Of a stretch of DNA of 64,000 nt, positions 53,978 through 63,524 are shown piece after piece. Position numbers and translations under genes: made by a program. Each line of letters starts with the position of its first letter. Position 1 is the stretch's first letter. Under the pieces are notes generated by a model, which was not told the origin of the DNA, searched no databases, and saw nothing but the letters and a program-made list of their open reading frames with translations. This DNA comes from an uncultured Jannaschia sp. (GTDB taxonomy: Bacteria > Pseudomonadota > Alphaproteobacteria > Rhodobacterales > Rhodobacteraceae), in contig CANLTZ010000010.1 of the NCBI GenBank assembly GCA_947494145.1, forward strand, positions 1 through 64,000, written 5' to 3'.

Positions 53978-56113
53978 ATGAACACGACCCAAAAGGCCGA
54001 TTTGGCCGTCGCCGACGAACTGGCCCGTTTCGTGGATGACCACGCTTTGCCGGGCACGGGCATCGACCCAAAAACCTTCTGGGACGGCTTTTCGGCACTC
54101 GTCCATGACCTTGCCCCAAAGAACGCGGCTTTGCTGGCGACACGGGAAAAGCTGCAGGCGCAGATCGACGATTGGCACCGCGCGCGCCGTGGCCAGGCCC
54201 ATGATGCCGCCGCCTATCGTGTATTTCTGGAAGAGATCGGATATTTGGTGCCGGAAGGCGCCCCCTTCACCATCGGCACCGCCAATGTCGACCCCGAAAT
54301 CGCCGAGATGCCGGGTCCGCAATTGGTCGTGCCCATCACCAATGCACGCTACGCGCTGAACGCCGCCAATGCGCGGTGGGGCAACCTTTATGATGCGCTT
54401 TACGGCACCGATGCCTTGGGCGATTTGCCCTCGGGCAAGGGCTATGACGCGGCACGCGGCGCGCGGGTCATCGAATGGGGCAAGGGTTTCTTGGACAAGG
54501 CGGTGCCTCTGGCCACCGGCTCCTGGAAGGACCTGAACGGGATCGGCGTGACCGATGCGGGCGCGTTGGATCTGGGCGGTGCCACACTTACCACGCCGGA
54601 CGCATATGAGGGCTGGTCGCGGGATGGGGAGGTGTTGCGCATCTTGCTGCGCCATAACGGGTTGGGCATCATCCTGGTCGTGAACCGCTCGGGCGAGATC
54701 GGGCGCGACGACCCAATGGGGCTTGATGCGATCCATCTGGAATCCGCCCTCTCGGCGATTATGGACTGCGAAGATTCCGTCGCTTGCGTCGATGCCGAAG
54801 ACAAGGTGCAGGCCTATGGCAATTGGCTCGGCCTGATGCGCGGCGACCTGACCGAAGAGGTGGCGAAGGGCGGGAAGACCTTCACCCGCGTGCTCAACCC
54901 CGACATGACGTTCACGGCGCCCGCCGGCGGGGATGTCACCGTCAAGGGCCGCGCGTTGATGCTGGTGCGCAATGTGGGGCATCTGATGTCCAACCCGGCC
55001 ATCCACCTCAAAGACGGCTCGGAAATCCCCGAAGGTTTGATGGATGCGGTGATCACCACGCTGATCGCCATGCACGATCTGAGCCGCGATGGCGGCAATT
55101 CGGTCGCGGGCTCCGTCTATGTGGTGAAGCCGAAGATGCACGGGCCCGAAGAAGTGGCCTTCGCTTCGGAGATCTTCGCCCGCGTCGAGGTGCTGCTGGG
55201 CTTGCCCGAAAACACCGTGAAACTGGGCATCATGGATGAGGAGCGGCGCACCTCGGCCAACCTGGCGGAATGTATCCGCGCCGCGAAGGACCGGGTGGCG
55301 TTTATCAATACGGGCTTCCTTGACCGGACGGGCGACGAAATCCACACCTCCATGGAAGCAGGGCCCATGCTGCCCAAGGGAGAGATGAAAGCGACCCCCT
55401 GGATTACATCCTATGAAGATCGGAACGTGGATATCGGCCTGGCCTGCGGCCTGAAGGGCCGGGCGCAGATCGGCAAGGGCATGTGGGCCATGCCGGACCG
55501 CATGGCCGACATGCTGGCACAGAAGATCGGCCATCCGCAATCGGGCGCCACCTGCGCTTGGGTGCCATCCCCCACGGCAGCGACGCTTCACGCGACGCAT
55601 TACCATCAGGTCAACGTGCTGGCGCGGCAGGATGAACTGGCCGCAGCCGGGGCGCGCGGTACGTTGGAAGACCTGCTCACCATCCCGGTGATGGAAGGGC
55701 GCAACTTGTCCGATGACGAAGTGGCCGCCGAGGTGGAAAACAATGCCCAAGGCATCCTTGGCTATGTCGTGCGCTGGGTCGATGCCGGGGTCGGGTGTTC
55801 CAAAGTGCCCGACATCCACGATGTGGGCCTTATGGAAGATCGCGCGACTTGCCGAATTTCGTCGCAGGCGCTGGCCAATTGGCTGCATCACGGCGTGATC
55901 TCCAAAGATCAGGTGCAGGATGCGCTGCGCCGCATGGCCGAAAAGGTCGACGCACAGAATGCCAGCACTCCGGGCTATCGGCCCATGGCGCCCGCCTATG
56001 ACGGCGTGGCCTATCGGGCGGCGGCGGATCTGGTGTTTGAGGGGCGTGATCAGCCATCTGGCTACACGGAGCCTGTCCTGCATCGCCGCCGGTTGGAGGC
56101 CAAAGCCAGCTGA
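53978..56113 (+). CDS. glcB: Malate synthase G
   Basis: This 711-residue enzyme joins glyoxylate and acetyl-CoA to malate. It shows the family's insertion-rich barrel, with [32 protein letters not shown] near 265-295, [21 protein letters not shown] near 385-405, and [20 protein letters not shown] near 445. Length matches the G form (about 720), not the shorter A form. The ATG at 53978 has GGAG before it. It gives the cell a second use for glyoxylate beside the bhc cluster. Confidence 0.96.
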   Translation: MNTTQKADLAVADELARFVDDHALPGTGIDPKTFWDGFSALVHDLAPKNAALLATREKLQAQIDDWHRARRGQAHDAAAYRVFLEEIGYLVPEGAPFTIGTANVDPEIAEMPGPQLVVPITNARYALNAANARWGNLYDALYGTDALGDLPSGKGYDAARGARVIEWGKGFLDKAVPLATGSWKDLNGIGVTDAGALDLGGATLTTPDAYEGWSRDGEVLRILLRHNGLGIILVVNRSGEIGRDDPMGLDAIHLESALSAIMDCEDSVACVDAEDKVQAYGNWLGLMRGDLTEEVAKGGKTFTRVLNPDMTFTAPAGGDVTVKGRALMLVRNVGHLMSNPAIHLKDGSEIPEGLMDAVITTLIAMHDLSRDGGNSVAGSVYVVKPKMHGPEEVAFASEIFARVEVLLGLPENTVKLGIMDEERRTSANLAECIRAAKDRVAFINTGFLDRTGDEIHTSMEAGPMLPKGEMKATPWITSYEDRNVDIGLACGLKGRAQIGKGMWAMPDRMADMLAQKIGHPQSGATCAWVPSPTAATLHATHYHQVNVLARQDELAAAGARGTLEDLLTIPVMEGRNLSDDEVAAEVENNAQGILGYVVRWVDAGVGCSKVPDIHDVGLMEDRATCRISSQALANWLHHGVISKDQVQDALRRMAEKVDAQNASTPGYRPMAPAYDGVAYRAAADLVFEGRDQPSGYTEPVLHRRRLEAKAS

Positions 56114-56568
56114 TGTCCATGCGCCGCGACTTTCCGGACCTGCCGCCCGTCTGGGCGGCGGGCACCGTGGCGTTGCAATGGGTCGTTGCGGCGGTGTTGC
56201 CCATCCTGCGGGTGGACGGCGCGGTCTTTACGGTCCTTGGGTGGGGTTTGGTCGGGGCGGGCTTCGGGTTGGCGCTCTGGTCGCTTATCTGGTTTCGCCG
56301 CAAGCGCACGACGTTTGAACCCCGGGACACGCCCACAGCCCTGATTGTTGAAGGGCCGTTCCGCATCAACCGCAACCCCATCTATAGCGGGGTCGTCCTT
56401 ATCCTGGTGGGCACGGGTTTTCTGTTCGGCTCCGTCCTGGCGGTGCTTTTGGCGCTGCCCTTCGCCTGGATCATCACGCGCCGCTTCATCGCAGAAGAAG
56501 AAGCAACCTTGCGCGCGGCCTTCGGCGAGGACGCCGAGCGCTACATCGAACGCACCCGCCGCTGGTAA
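56113..56568 (+). CDS. Isoprenylcysteine carboxylmethyltransferase-like membrane protein
   Basis: This 151-residue protein has about four helices and ends with the family's cytoplasmic motif GPFRINRNPIYSGVVL...FIAEEEATLRAAFGEDAERYIERTRRW. The RNPIY and E-x7-FG-x2-Y parts are typical of the ICMT/PEMT-like methyltransferases. It overlaps the glcB stop by one base. The substrate in bacteria is generally unknown. Confidence 0.85.
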   Translation: MSMRRDFPDLPPVWAAGTVALQWVVAAVLPILRVDGAVFTVLGWGLVGAGFGLALWSLIWFRRKRTTFEPRDTPTALIVEGPFRINRNPIYSGVVLILVGTGFLFGSVLAVLLALPFAWIITRRFIAEEEATLRAAFGEDAERYIERTRRW

Positions 56569-56598
56569 GCGGTGATTGAAACGTCAAAAGGACATCAC

Positions 56599-57027
56599 AT
56601 GGCTGAAATCACACTCCGCCGCGCGCGGCAGATCATCAAGGCGACACTGGCCCGCGGTCGGGAGCTTGAACTCAAGCCGCTCTCCGTCGTGTTGCTGGAT
56701 GCGGGCGGCCATGTGAAAGCGTTTGAACGGGAAGACGGCGCCTCACCCGGACGGTTCGGGATTGCGCATGGCAAGGCTTACGGCGCCGTGATGCTCGGCA
56801 TGGCGGGCAAGGCACAGATGGCGCGGGCCGAACAGCAGGCCTATTTCATGGCCGCCGTGAATGGCGTCTATGGCGGGCAGGTGGTGCCCGTGCCGGGCGG
56901 CATCCTGATCCGCGACAAGAAGGGCGAGGTGATGGGCGCGTTGGGCGTCACGGGTGATACGTCCGACAACGATGCCGATGCGGGACTGGCCGGGCTTGGC
57001 GCCGTCGGGCTGACTGGAGAAGCCTGA
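56599..57027 (+). CDS. GlcG/HbpS family protein
   Basis: This 142-residue protein starts MAEITLRRARQIIKATLARG and has the family stretch LDAGGHVKAFEREDGASPGRFGIAHGKAYGA and the end ALGVTGDTSDNDADAGLAG. Members bind haem or small molecules and are often encoded near glycolate/glyoxylate genes, as glcG is in E. coli. It follows malate synthase G and the methyltransferase by 30 bases, which fits that link. The start at 56599 has AAAAGGACAT before it. Confidence 0.87.
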   Translation: MAEITLRRARQIIKATLARGRELELKPLSVVLLDAGGHVKAFEREDGASPGRFGIAHGKAYGAVMLGMAGKAQMARAEQQAYFMAAVNGVYGGQVVPVPGGILIRDKKGEVMGALGVTGDTSDNDADAGLAGLGAVGLTGEA

Positions 57028-57148
57028 GCGCCGCACCGCGCTTTGCGAGGGGTGGCCCGAGGGGCGCATTCTATCGACCACCCCGACCTTTGGGGCGGTC
57101 GGGCCGAAGCGCCGCGCGCCCGCGAGACAGTTCCGAAAGGTTGCCCGC

Positions 57149-57562
57149 TTGATCATCCTCTTCGTCCCGTTCTTCTTCATCTACATCGGTTACCCGATGG
57201 CGACCGGCTTCGCGGCCATTTCGGGCCTGTCGATGATCGGCAAGAGGAACGCGGTCGCCATCCCCACCTGCGCCCTTTCGCTTTTCCTTGGCTACACCGC
57301 GTGGGACACGTTCTACAGCACGCCGGGCGGGACTGGTCCATTCAGCGAATTCGTCTTCCGCTTCGGGGAAGCGTCCTTCGTGCTTTTCACCCTCGCCACG
57401 GCCGTTCTCATGGCCTTGCTCTTCGCCATCACACGCCACTGGAAGACGACCGAGGGGCATTATGGACCGTTCGGCAATTTCGCCCGGATCGGAATCGCGT
57501 TCTTCGTCCTCGCCTTCTTGTCCTACCTTTCCATCTGGAACCGAGAATTCGGCAGCCCGTGA
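57149..57562 (+). CDS. Uncharacterised four-helix membrane protein
   Basis: This 137-residue protein has four hydrophobic helices and starts LIILFVPFFFIYIGYPMATGF at TTG 57149. An ATG at 57197 would lose the first helix. Nothing in it identifies a family. It stands alone between the glcG-like and glutaminase-like genes and may be a small transporter or accessory protein. Confidence 0.6.
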   Translation: MIILFVPFFFIYIGYPMATGFAAISGLSMIGKRNAVAIPTCALSLFLGYTAWDTFYSTPGGTGPFSEFVFRFGEASFVLFTLATAVLMALLFAITRHWKTTEGHYGPFGNFARIGIAFFVLAFLSYLSIWNREFGSP

Positions 57563-57674
57563 CGCCCCGCGCCCGACCGCGCTGCCTGGACCTGCGCGGC
57601 TGTGCAGCCACGCATAGGTCACCCCTGCGCCCCTGGGGCTACACGTGCGCGCCCGACCGGAGTAATGTCGCGCC

Positions 57675-58451
57675 ATGACCCGCAGACCCATCGTCGGCAT
57701 CATCTCGAATGCCTACCTCATCAACGACCAGTATCCGGCCCATGCCAACGGGACGATGAACACCGACGCCGTCGCGAAGGTGTCCGATTGCATGGCGCTG
57801 ACTTTCCCGGCCTGCCCTGATGCGTCGCGCGTCGATGAACTGCTTGAGACATTCGACGGTTTCCTCTTCACCGGCGGTCGGCCCAACGTTCACCCCGAAG
57901 AATACGGTGAGGCCGAGACTGAGGTCCATGGCGCCTTCGACCGGGACCGGGATCGGGTGGCTTTGCCGCTGATCCGGGCGGCGGTGGAACGGGGCCAGCC
58001 TGTGCTGGGCATCTGCCGGGGGTTCCAGGAAGTGGCCGTGGCGTTCGGGTCGACCCTCCATCCCGAAATCCGCGACCTGCCCGGACGCGACAACCACCGG
58101 ATGCCGCCCGATGGGTCGCTGGAAGAAAAGTTTGCCCTGCGCCACGAAGTTCGTTTCACCGAAGGCGGCCCGTTCGAGCGGTTGATGGGCGCGCGCACAG
58201 TGATGACGAACACGCTGCACGGGCAGGGGATCAAGCAGGCGGGCGCACGGGTTCGCATCGACGGTTGGGCCCATGACGACACGCCAGAAGCGCTCTGGAT
58301 CGAGGGCGCGCCGGGCTATGCGCTGGCCGTGCAGTGGCATCCGGAATGGAACGCGGCCGATGACCCGGTGTCGCGTCCGCTGTTCGATTCCTTCGGGGCG
58401 GCCTGCCGCGCCTGGCGCGCGGGCCGAGCGACGTCCATGGCGGCGGAGTAG
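57675..58451 (+). CDS. Peptidase C26 / gamma-glutamyl-gamma-aminobutyrate hydrolase family protein
   Basis: This 258-residue class I glutamine amidotransferase-like enzyme has FTGGRPNVHPEEYG near 68, the nucleophile Cys in LGICRGFQEVAVAFG near 115, and the His-x-Glu pair in AVQWHPEWN near 226. Relatives split gamma-glutamyl bonds, for example in putrescine use. It stands by itself, 11 bases from the convergent amidohydrolase gene. Confidence 0.87.
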   Translation: MTRRPIVGIISNAYLINDQYPAHANGTMNTDAVAKVSDCMALTFPACPDASRVDELLETFDGFLFTGGRPNVHPEEYGEAETEVHGAFDRDRDRVALPLIRAAVERGQPVLGICRGFQEVAVAFGSTLHPEIRDLPGRDNHRMPPDGSLEEKFALRHEVRFTEGGPFERLMGARTVMTNTLHGQGIKQAGARVRIDGWAHDDTPEALWIEGAPGYALAVQWHPEWNAADDPVSRPLFDSFGAACRAWRAGRATSMAAE

Positions 58452-58461
58452 GCGCAGGACG

Positions 58462-59346
58462 TTAGAAGCCGAATAGCCCTACAGGGTTGTCGACCAAGAC
58501 GGCCTGCCGCGTCGCGTCATCTGGGCAGACCCGGTCAAAGGCATCCAGCATCACGCCTACGGGACCGGGCTCCGCCCCGTTGAGCATGATATGGGGCCAA
58601 TCGGTGCCCCAAAGACAGCGTTCGGGGTTGGCCGCCAGCAATGCGGCCACATGGGCATCCGCTTGGACAAACGGGGCAGGGCAGTGGCGATAGAGCGCCG
58701 AAAGCTTCACCCAAACCTGCCCCCGGGCCAAAAGGTCCAGCAAGTGGCGAAAGCCCGGCTCATCGGGGCCCAGGTTCAGATCGGGCCAGGCGATGTGGTC
58801 CAGCACGACGGGCACGGGCATGGCTGCGATGCGGGGGGCCAGATCGGGCAGGTCCTTGTCGGCGCGCAGCAACATCTGGACGTGCAGGCCGCGGTCAGCC
58901 AGCCGCGGCGCCATGGCCTCGACCCCGTCCCAGGTGAGCACGCCGCCATGCACGTAGTTTAGCCGCACGGCGACGATGCCCGCCGCCACCAGCGCATCAA
59001 GCTCCGCATCGCTGGCCCCATCGGTCACCAGCCCGACGCCGCGCGTCGTGTCGCGGCCCAAGGCGTCGATGGCGCGGGCGAGCAAGCTGTTGTCGGCACC
59101 GTAAAGGATGGACTGGACGATGATTGTGCGGGACGTGCCAAGGGCGGCTTGAACCCGGCGATAGGCGTCCAGATACTGCGCAAACGTCCAATCCGTGGCT
59201 GGATCTTCCACGCGGCCGTCCCACAATGCCGCCTCGGAAGGGGCGGCCAACATGTGGATATGGGCATCACAGGCGCCCGGCGGCGCGGGGCGCTGTGGTG
59301 CGGTTGGCGCAGGCGGCGGGGCAGATCGCGGCAAGGTCATGGGCAC
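58462..59346 (-). CDS. Amidohydrolase-family metal hydrolase
   Basis: This 294-residue protein has the metal motif CDAHIHML (HxH) near 26-33, then VPVVLDHIAWPDLN near 188 and the terminal LWGTDWPH near 248. The pattern is that of 2-pyrone-4,6-dicarboxylate lactonase-like amidohydrolases. The substrate is probably a lactone; none can be assigned from context. The N-terminal 20 residues are proline-rich and may not be translated. Confidence 0.83.
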   Translation of the reverse strand: MPMTLPRSAPPPAPTAPQRPAPPGACDAHIHMLAAPSEAALWDGRVEDPATDWTFAQYLDAYRRVQAALGTSRTIIVQSILYGADNSLLARAIDALGRDTTRGVGLVTDGASDAELDALVAAGIVAVRLNYVHGGVLTWDGVEAMAPRLADRGLHVQMLLRADKDLPDLAPRIAAMPVPVVLDHIAWPDLNLGPDEPGFRHLLDLLARGQVWVKLSALYRHCPAPFVQADAHVAALLAANPERCLWGTDWPHIMLNGAEPGPVGVMLDAFDRVCPDDATRQAVLVDNPVGLFGF

Positions 59347-59401
59347 GGCCTAAGCCGTGCGGCGGGTCACGTCCAGCGGCCGATCTGCACCCTGTCGGGT
59401 G

Positions 59402-59587
59402 TCAGCCCTGATGGGGCCCGCGACGTTCGCGGATGATCTTGCGGATCCGTTCCCAATCATCGGACGATTCGCGGTGGCCTGCGACCTTTTCTTCCGCGGC
59501 ACGCTGGGCTGCCACGGCCTCTGCCCGCGCGCCCACGAGTTCGTGCAACTGACGGGCGTGACGAACGGCATCGCTTTGACGAAGCAT
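59402..59587 (-). CDS. Small conserved-looking hypothetical protein
   Basis: This 61-residue protein (MLRQSDAVRHARQLHELVGA then charged helices, ending SSDDWERIRKIIRERRGPHQG) is highly charged, with a likely amphipathic helix. GAGGGAGG stands in front of the ATG. It follows the DNA ligase gene on the same strand after 99 bases and may be co-transcribed. I do not recognise a characterised family. Confidence 0.6.
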   Translation of the reverse strand: MLRQSDAVRHARQLHELVGARAEAVAAQRAAEEKVAGHRESSDDWERIRKIIRERRGPHQG

Positions 59588-59686
59588 CTTCTTCCTCCCT
59601 CTTCAGATACTTGGTGCGGTGACCATAGCACGGAAGTCGTGTGCGGCGCAGGCATAAGGTTGCGTGCGCGTTTTGGCGCGCGGAAA

Positions 59687-61285
59687 TCACCCATATTCCT
59701 CCAACATGTTCAGCAGATGGGCATGGGTGTCGATTTCCTGGACGGGCTTGTCATGGCGCCAGCGCAGCATGCGGGGAAAGCGCAGGGCCACGCCCGATTT
59801 GTGCCGCGTCGATTTCTGGATACCCTCGAAGCCGATCTCGAACACCTGTTCCGGTGGAACCTGCCGCACGGGGCCAAACCGCGCGAGCGTGTTGCGGCGC
59901 ACCCAATGGGTGATCTTGCGGAATTCGGCATCGGTCAGGCCGGAATAGGCCTTGGTGAAGGGCACGAGGTCATTCCCCTTCCAGACGGCGAAGGTGAAAT
60001 CGGTGTAGAGGTTCGCGCGTCGCCCGTGGCCTGCCTGGGCATAGATCATCACCGCATCGATAGTCAGCGGGTCGAGCTTCCATTTCCACCAATCGCCCTT
60101 CTTGCGCCCGGCGTGATAGGGGCTGTCCGCGCGCTTGAGCATCACGCCTTCGGCCTGCGCGGCGCGGGCGCCCGCGCGGGTCTTGGCCAGCGCGTCCCAA
60201 TCGTCAAAGGGCAGGTCTGGCGATAGCAGGACTGGGGCATCCGCGAGCAGGGGGGCGATCAGCGCGTCCAGCCGCGCGCGACGCTCCGAGAAGGGTTTGG
60301 CGCGGATGTCTTCACCGCCATCTTCCAACAGGTCATAGGCATAGAGGATCGCTGGCGCCTGGGTCAGCAGCGATTTCGGCACCGTCTTGCGCCCGATCCG
60401 CTTTTGTAGCGCGGCAAAAGACATGGGCGCGCGGGCGTCGGCATCCCAGGCCACGACTTCCCCGTCGATCACGGTGCCAAGCGGCAGGAAGTCCAGCGCG
60501 CGGGCCAGTTCGGGGAAGCGGTCGGTCATCAGTTCTTCGCCACGAGACCAGAGGTAATGCTGTCCGCCGCGCAGGATCAGTTGGCCACGGATGCCGTCCC
60601 ATTTCCATTCCGCGCGCCAATCCTCGGCCGGCCCGAGGGCGGCGGCCTCATCCTCCACCCCATGGGCCAGACAGAATGGGTAGGGGCGGCTCAGGTCGGC
60701 TTCCGGGTCTGGGTCGGTGACGAGGGCGGCGAAACTTGTGGTCTCGGGCGTCCAATTGCCCATCAGGCGGTGGGCCAGTTCGGCCTCCGGGATGTCGGTC
60801 GCTTGGCCCAGGGCGCGGGTCATAAGCTTTTGACTGACGCCCACGCGAAAGCCCCCGGTGATGAGCTTGTTAAAGACGAACCTTTCCGCCCCGGCCAAGC
60901 TGTTCCAGGCATCCAGGATGGCTTCGCGCTTCAAAGCCTCTTCGGCCTTTGCCAGTGCACGGATGTCGCCGATCCAATCCGAAAGGCTGCGGTCGCGGGT
61001 TTGTTCGGGTGCGGGCAGAACCAGATGGATGGTTTCGGCCAGGTCGCCGACCACGTCGTAGGAGGCCCGGAAGAGCCACATTGGCAGGCCCGCTTTCTCG
61101 GCCGCCCATTCGGCAAGCTGGGTCACGGTGACCGTGCGTTTGGGGCGCCGCCCTGACAAAAGCGCGATGGTCCAGACCTTGTCGTCGTCGGGCGCTGTCG
61201 AAAAGTAGCCCGCCAGGGCGGCGGTCTTGCGCGACGTCTTGGTGGTCTGGTCCAGCGTCGTGAATAGGTCGGCGAACTGCCTCAT
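59687..61285 (-). CDS. ATP-dependent DNA ligase of the ligase-associated repair cluster
   Basis: This 532-residue ligase has an N-terminal DNA-binding domain (about 1-200) and motif I EWKWDGIRGQL with the AMP lysine near 228. Motif III-IV regions (GTVIDGEVVAWD near 273; EGVMLKRADSPY near 400) and motif V GDWWKWKLDPL follow. It is one of the group linked to an exonuclease and a helicase in the bacterial ligase-associated DNA damage response. Only the exonuclease is present here. Its ATG overlaps the esterase stop by four bases. Confidence 0.92.
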   Translation of the reverse strand: MRQFADLFTTLDQTTKTSRKTAALAGYFSTAPDDDKVWTIALLSGRRPKRTVTVTQLAEWAAEKAGLPMWLFRASYDVVGDLAETIHLVLPAPEQTRDRSLSDWIGDIRALAKAEEALKREAILDAWNSLAGAERFVFNKLITGGFRVGVSQKLMTRALGQATDIPEAELAHRLMGNWTPETTSFAALVTDPDPEADLSRPYPFCLAHGVEDEAAALGPAEDWRAEWKWDGIRGQLILRGGQHYLWSRGEELMTDRFPELARALDFLPLGTVIDGEVVAWDADARAPMSFAALQKRIGRKTVPKSLLTQAPAILYAYDLLEDGGEDIRAKPFSERRARLDALIAPLLADAPVLLSPDLPFDDWDALAKTRAGARAAQAEGVMLKRADSPYHAGRKKGDWWKWKLDPLTIDAVMIYAQAGHGRRANLYTDFTFAVWKGNDLVPFTKAYSGLTDAEFRKITHWVRRNTLARFGPVRQVPPEQVFEIGFEGIQKSTRHKSGVALRFPRMLRWRHDKPVQEIDTHAHLLNMLEEYG

Positions 61286-62157
61286 GGCGCAGCTTTCAGA
61301 AAGCCGGTGATGCGCGCGATGGCGCGGTCGGCCATGGGTGACAGGCCAACGAATATCTGGAAATCGTGGGGCATGCCATCGAAACGCTGCACGCGCACGC
61401 GGGCCCCGGCATCCTTGAGACGCGCGGCAATGGCGTGGCCGTCTTGTTCCAGGACTTCGCGCACCGCCAGTTGCAAAAGCGTCGGCGGCGCCCCGGTGAA
61501 ATCCGCATGGATCGGGGAGGCACGGGGGTCCCGCGGGTCGGCACCCGCCAGGTAGTCGGCCACGCAGCGATGCAACATCGACTCTGCCAGCAGCATCTCA
61601 TCGCTTTCCGGGGGGGCGTCGCGCGTCGGGTCCAGGTCCGTCGCGGGTGAGATCAGGACCATCCGATGGGGCGCCTTTCCTTCGGCCAGAAGGTCGGCAC
61701 AGGTGGTCAGAGCCAGGGTGCCACCGGCGGAATCCCCGCCCAGAGATAAGGGCCCGTCCGCTAGCAAGGCCCGGGCAACGGCCAGGCAATCGTCGGGCGC
61801 GGCGGGGAAGGGGTGTTCCGGCGCGAGACGGTAATCGGGCAACACGACACGCATATTCGCGCGCTCGGCCAGCATCTTGCCGAAACCTTCATACATGCGG
61901 GACGAGCCAAGGACGAACCCGCCGCCATGGAGCCACAAAAGCGTGCCGTCCGGCTGCGGCGGGCAGATCGTCAGGCAGGGCACGCCCGCAATTGGGGCGC
62001 GCCTGAGGGTCAGGCCCGGCTTGGCGCGGTAGCGTGGCCCCATCATGTCCGCGCCCGCGCGGTGCATCTTCCAGGGGATCGGCAGGGCCAGCATCGGGCG
62101 CATGACATGACGCGCCAGACGCGCCACGGCCCGGTCGCGCCAGGTGAGGTCGTTCAT
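61282..62157 (-). CDS. Alpha/beta hydrolase (hormone-sensitive-lipase type esterase)
   Basis: This 291-residue enzyme has the HGGGF oxyanion motif (LWLHGGGFVLGSS) near 76 and the nucleophile GDSAGG near 139-144, typical of the HSL group. Asp and His candidates lie late (FDGMPHDFQIF). It overlaps the exonuclease stop and the ligase start by four bases each, so it is coupled inside a DNA repair operon although it looks like an ordinary carboxylesterase. The substrate is unknown. Confidence 0.87.
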   Translation of the reverse strand: MNDLTWRDRAVARLARHVMRPMLALPIPWKMHRAGADMMGPRYRAKPGLTLRRAPIAGVPCLTICPPQPDGTLLWLHGGGFVLGSSRMYEGFGKMLAERANMRVVLPDYRLAPEHPFPAAPDDCLAVARALLADGPLSLGGDSAGGTLALTTCADLLAEGKAPHRMVLISPATDLDPTRDAPPESDEMLLAESMLHRCVADYLAGADPRDPRASPIHADFTGAPPTLLQLAVREVLEQDGHAIAARLKDAGARVRVQRFDGMPHDFQIFVGLSPMADRAIARITGFLKAAP

Positions 62158-63158
62158 GCCGGTGCCTCTTCGGCTTCCAGAAGGTCATCTCCGTATTCCG
62201 TTTCGACGATTTGGGCGTCGTAGCCTTCCTCCTCCAGCCATTGGCGGAAGGCGGCTGTGTAGCCGTGGGTGGTGAAGATGCGGCTTGCGCCTGTTTCCTT
62301 CACGGCTGCGTTCAGGCCTTTCCAATCGGCATGATCGCTGACTACGAAGCCACGATCGGCGGCCCGCCTGCGGCGCACGCCCCGCAACGCCATCCAGCCC
62401 GAGGCGATGCCCTGCGATGCCTGGCCAAAGCGCCGCGCCCAGGGTTGTGCCAACGCGCCGGGGGGCGCGACGACCAGGGCGCCGACATGGGCCTTGAGGT
62501 CGAGGTCGGGGGTGATCCGAATGGTTTGGGGCAGGGCAATGCCTTGGGCGCGCAAGACCTCGTTGGTGTTTTCGACTGCGCCATGGGTCAGGATGGGCCC
62601 GATGGACGGGTCCACCATCGTCATGACCCGCTGTGCCTTGCCTAGCGAATAGGCGCCGAGCATGGAAAACCGTCCCTCGGCACAGTTTGTCTGCCACCAG
62701 CCGTTGATTTCGGCCGAGAGCTCGGCATCGTTGCGCCAGTCGAAGATGGGCAGACCGAAGGTGCATTCGGTGATGAAGGCGTGGCAGCGCACCGGGGCCC
62801 AGGGCTCTGACAGGGCGTCGGCGGTGGTTTTGTAGTCCCCAGACACGACCCAAACCTCACCGCCGTGCTCGACCCTTATCTGGGCAGAGCCGGGGACATG
62901 GCCCGCGGGGTGAAAGCTGACGCGCACCCCATTGATGTCGCGTGTTTCATCGTAAGGCATGCCCTCGATATCGATATCGCCCAGACGATGGCGGATGACG
63001 GGCGCGGCGCCTGCACTGCTGAGGTAGTGGCGATGGCCGGGATAGGCGTGGTCGGCATGGCCATGGGTGACCAAGGCGCGATCGACCGGGCGCCAGGGGT
63101 CGATGTGGAAGCGGCCTGCCGGGCAGTAGATGCCGTCTTCGGTGAATTCTAGAACCAT
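62154..63158 (-). CDS. Ligase-associated DNA exonuclease (metallo-beta-lactamase fold)
   Basis: This 334-residue protein has the metallo-beta-lactamase motif VTHGHADHAYPGH (HxHxDH) near 32-44 and a later VVSGDYKTTADALSEPWAPVRC with the Asp ligand. The C-terminal part has VVSDHADWKGLNAAVKETG and RIFTTHGYTAAF, as in RNA/DNA-end processing enzymes of the CPSF73/Artemis type. It starts MVLEFTEDGIYCPAGRFHIDPWRPV, the usual start of ligase-associated exonucleases. It heads the operon with the esterase and ligase. Confidence 0.9.
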   Translation of the reverse strand: MVLEFTEDGIYCPAGRFHIDPWRPVDRALVTHGHADHAYPGHRHYLSSAGAAPVIRHRLGDIDIEGMPYDETRDINGVRVSFHPAGHVPGSAQIRVEHGGEVWVVSGDYKTTADALSEPWAPVRCHAFITECTFGLPIFDWRNDAELSAEINGWWQTNCAEGRFSMLGAYSLGKAQRVMTMVDPSIGPILTHGAVENTNEVLRAQGIALPQTIRITPDLDLKAHVGALVVAPPGALAQPWARRFGQASQGIASGWMALRGVRRRRAADRGFVVSDHADWKGLNAAVKETGASRIFTTHGYTAAFRQWLEEEGYDAQIVETEYGDDLLEAEEAPA

Positions 63159-63524
63159 GCTGGTTCAGATAGAGGGCGCAGGCGGCTTTCCCAAAACCTT
63201 TGTCGTTTGTCGTTTGGGGCTGTTGCTGCTTGGTGACTGCCACGGTCAACACGGCGATATCTGCTTTGTCTTGTCGGACAGACCAAAGCAGCTTGGCCGG
63301 ATCCTAATGCCGTCTTCATCTTACGGCGTCGGTGGTTTGGCCATCCAGCTTGCCCATAGGCGCAGAAAGAGAGCGCGGTCCAACGCCAAAGCTGAAACTC
63401 ATCAAGCCCCGACACTGCCCGGACATTGACCCGGCCCGCGATGCAGACGCGCCCTGTTTTGGTCGTGCCGCCAACATACAGTATTTCCAGGCCTCTAATG
63501 AGGGGTCAGATGCGGCAGCATTCG
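63159..63524. other. Intergenic region between the exonuclease start and the FliG-like gene end
   Basis: About 366 bases hold no convincing gene; the short frames have no family features or ribosome binding sites. The region must contain the promoter of the exonuclease operon. I see no strong hairpin. Confidence 0.5.

Noticed and set aside
53927-56083. A 718-residue frame antisense to malate synthase G
   Set aside because: It mirrors the codon structure of glcB, is rich in His and Arg as expected of a high-GC shadow frame, and has no recognisable domain.
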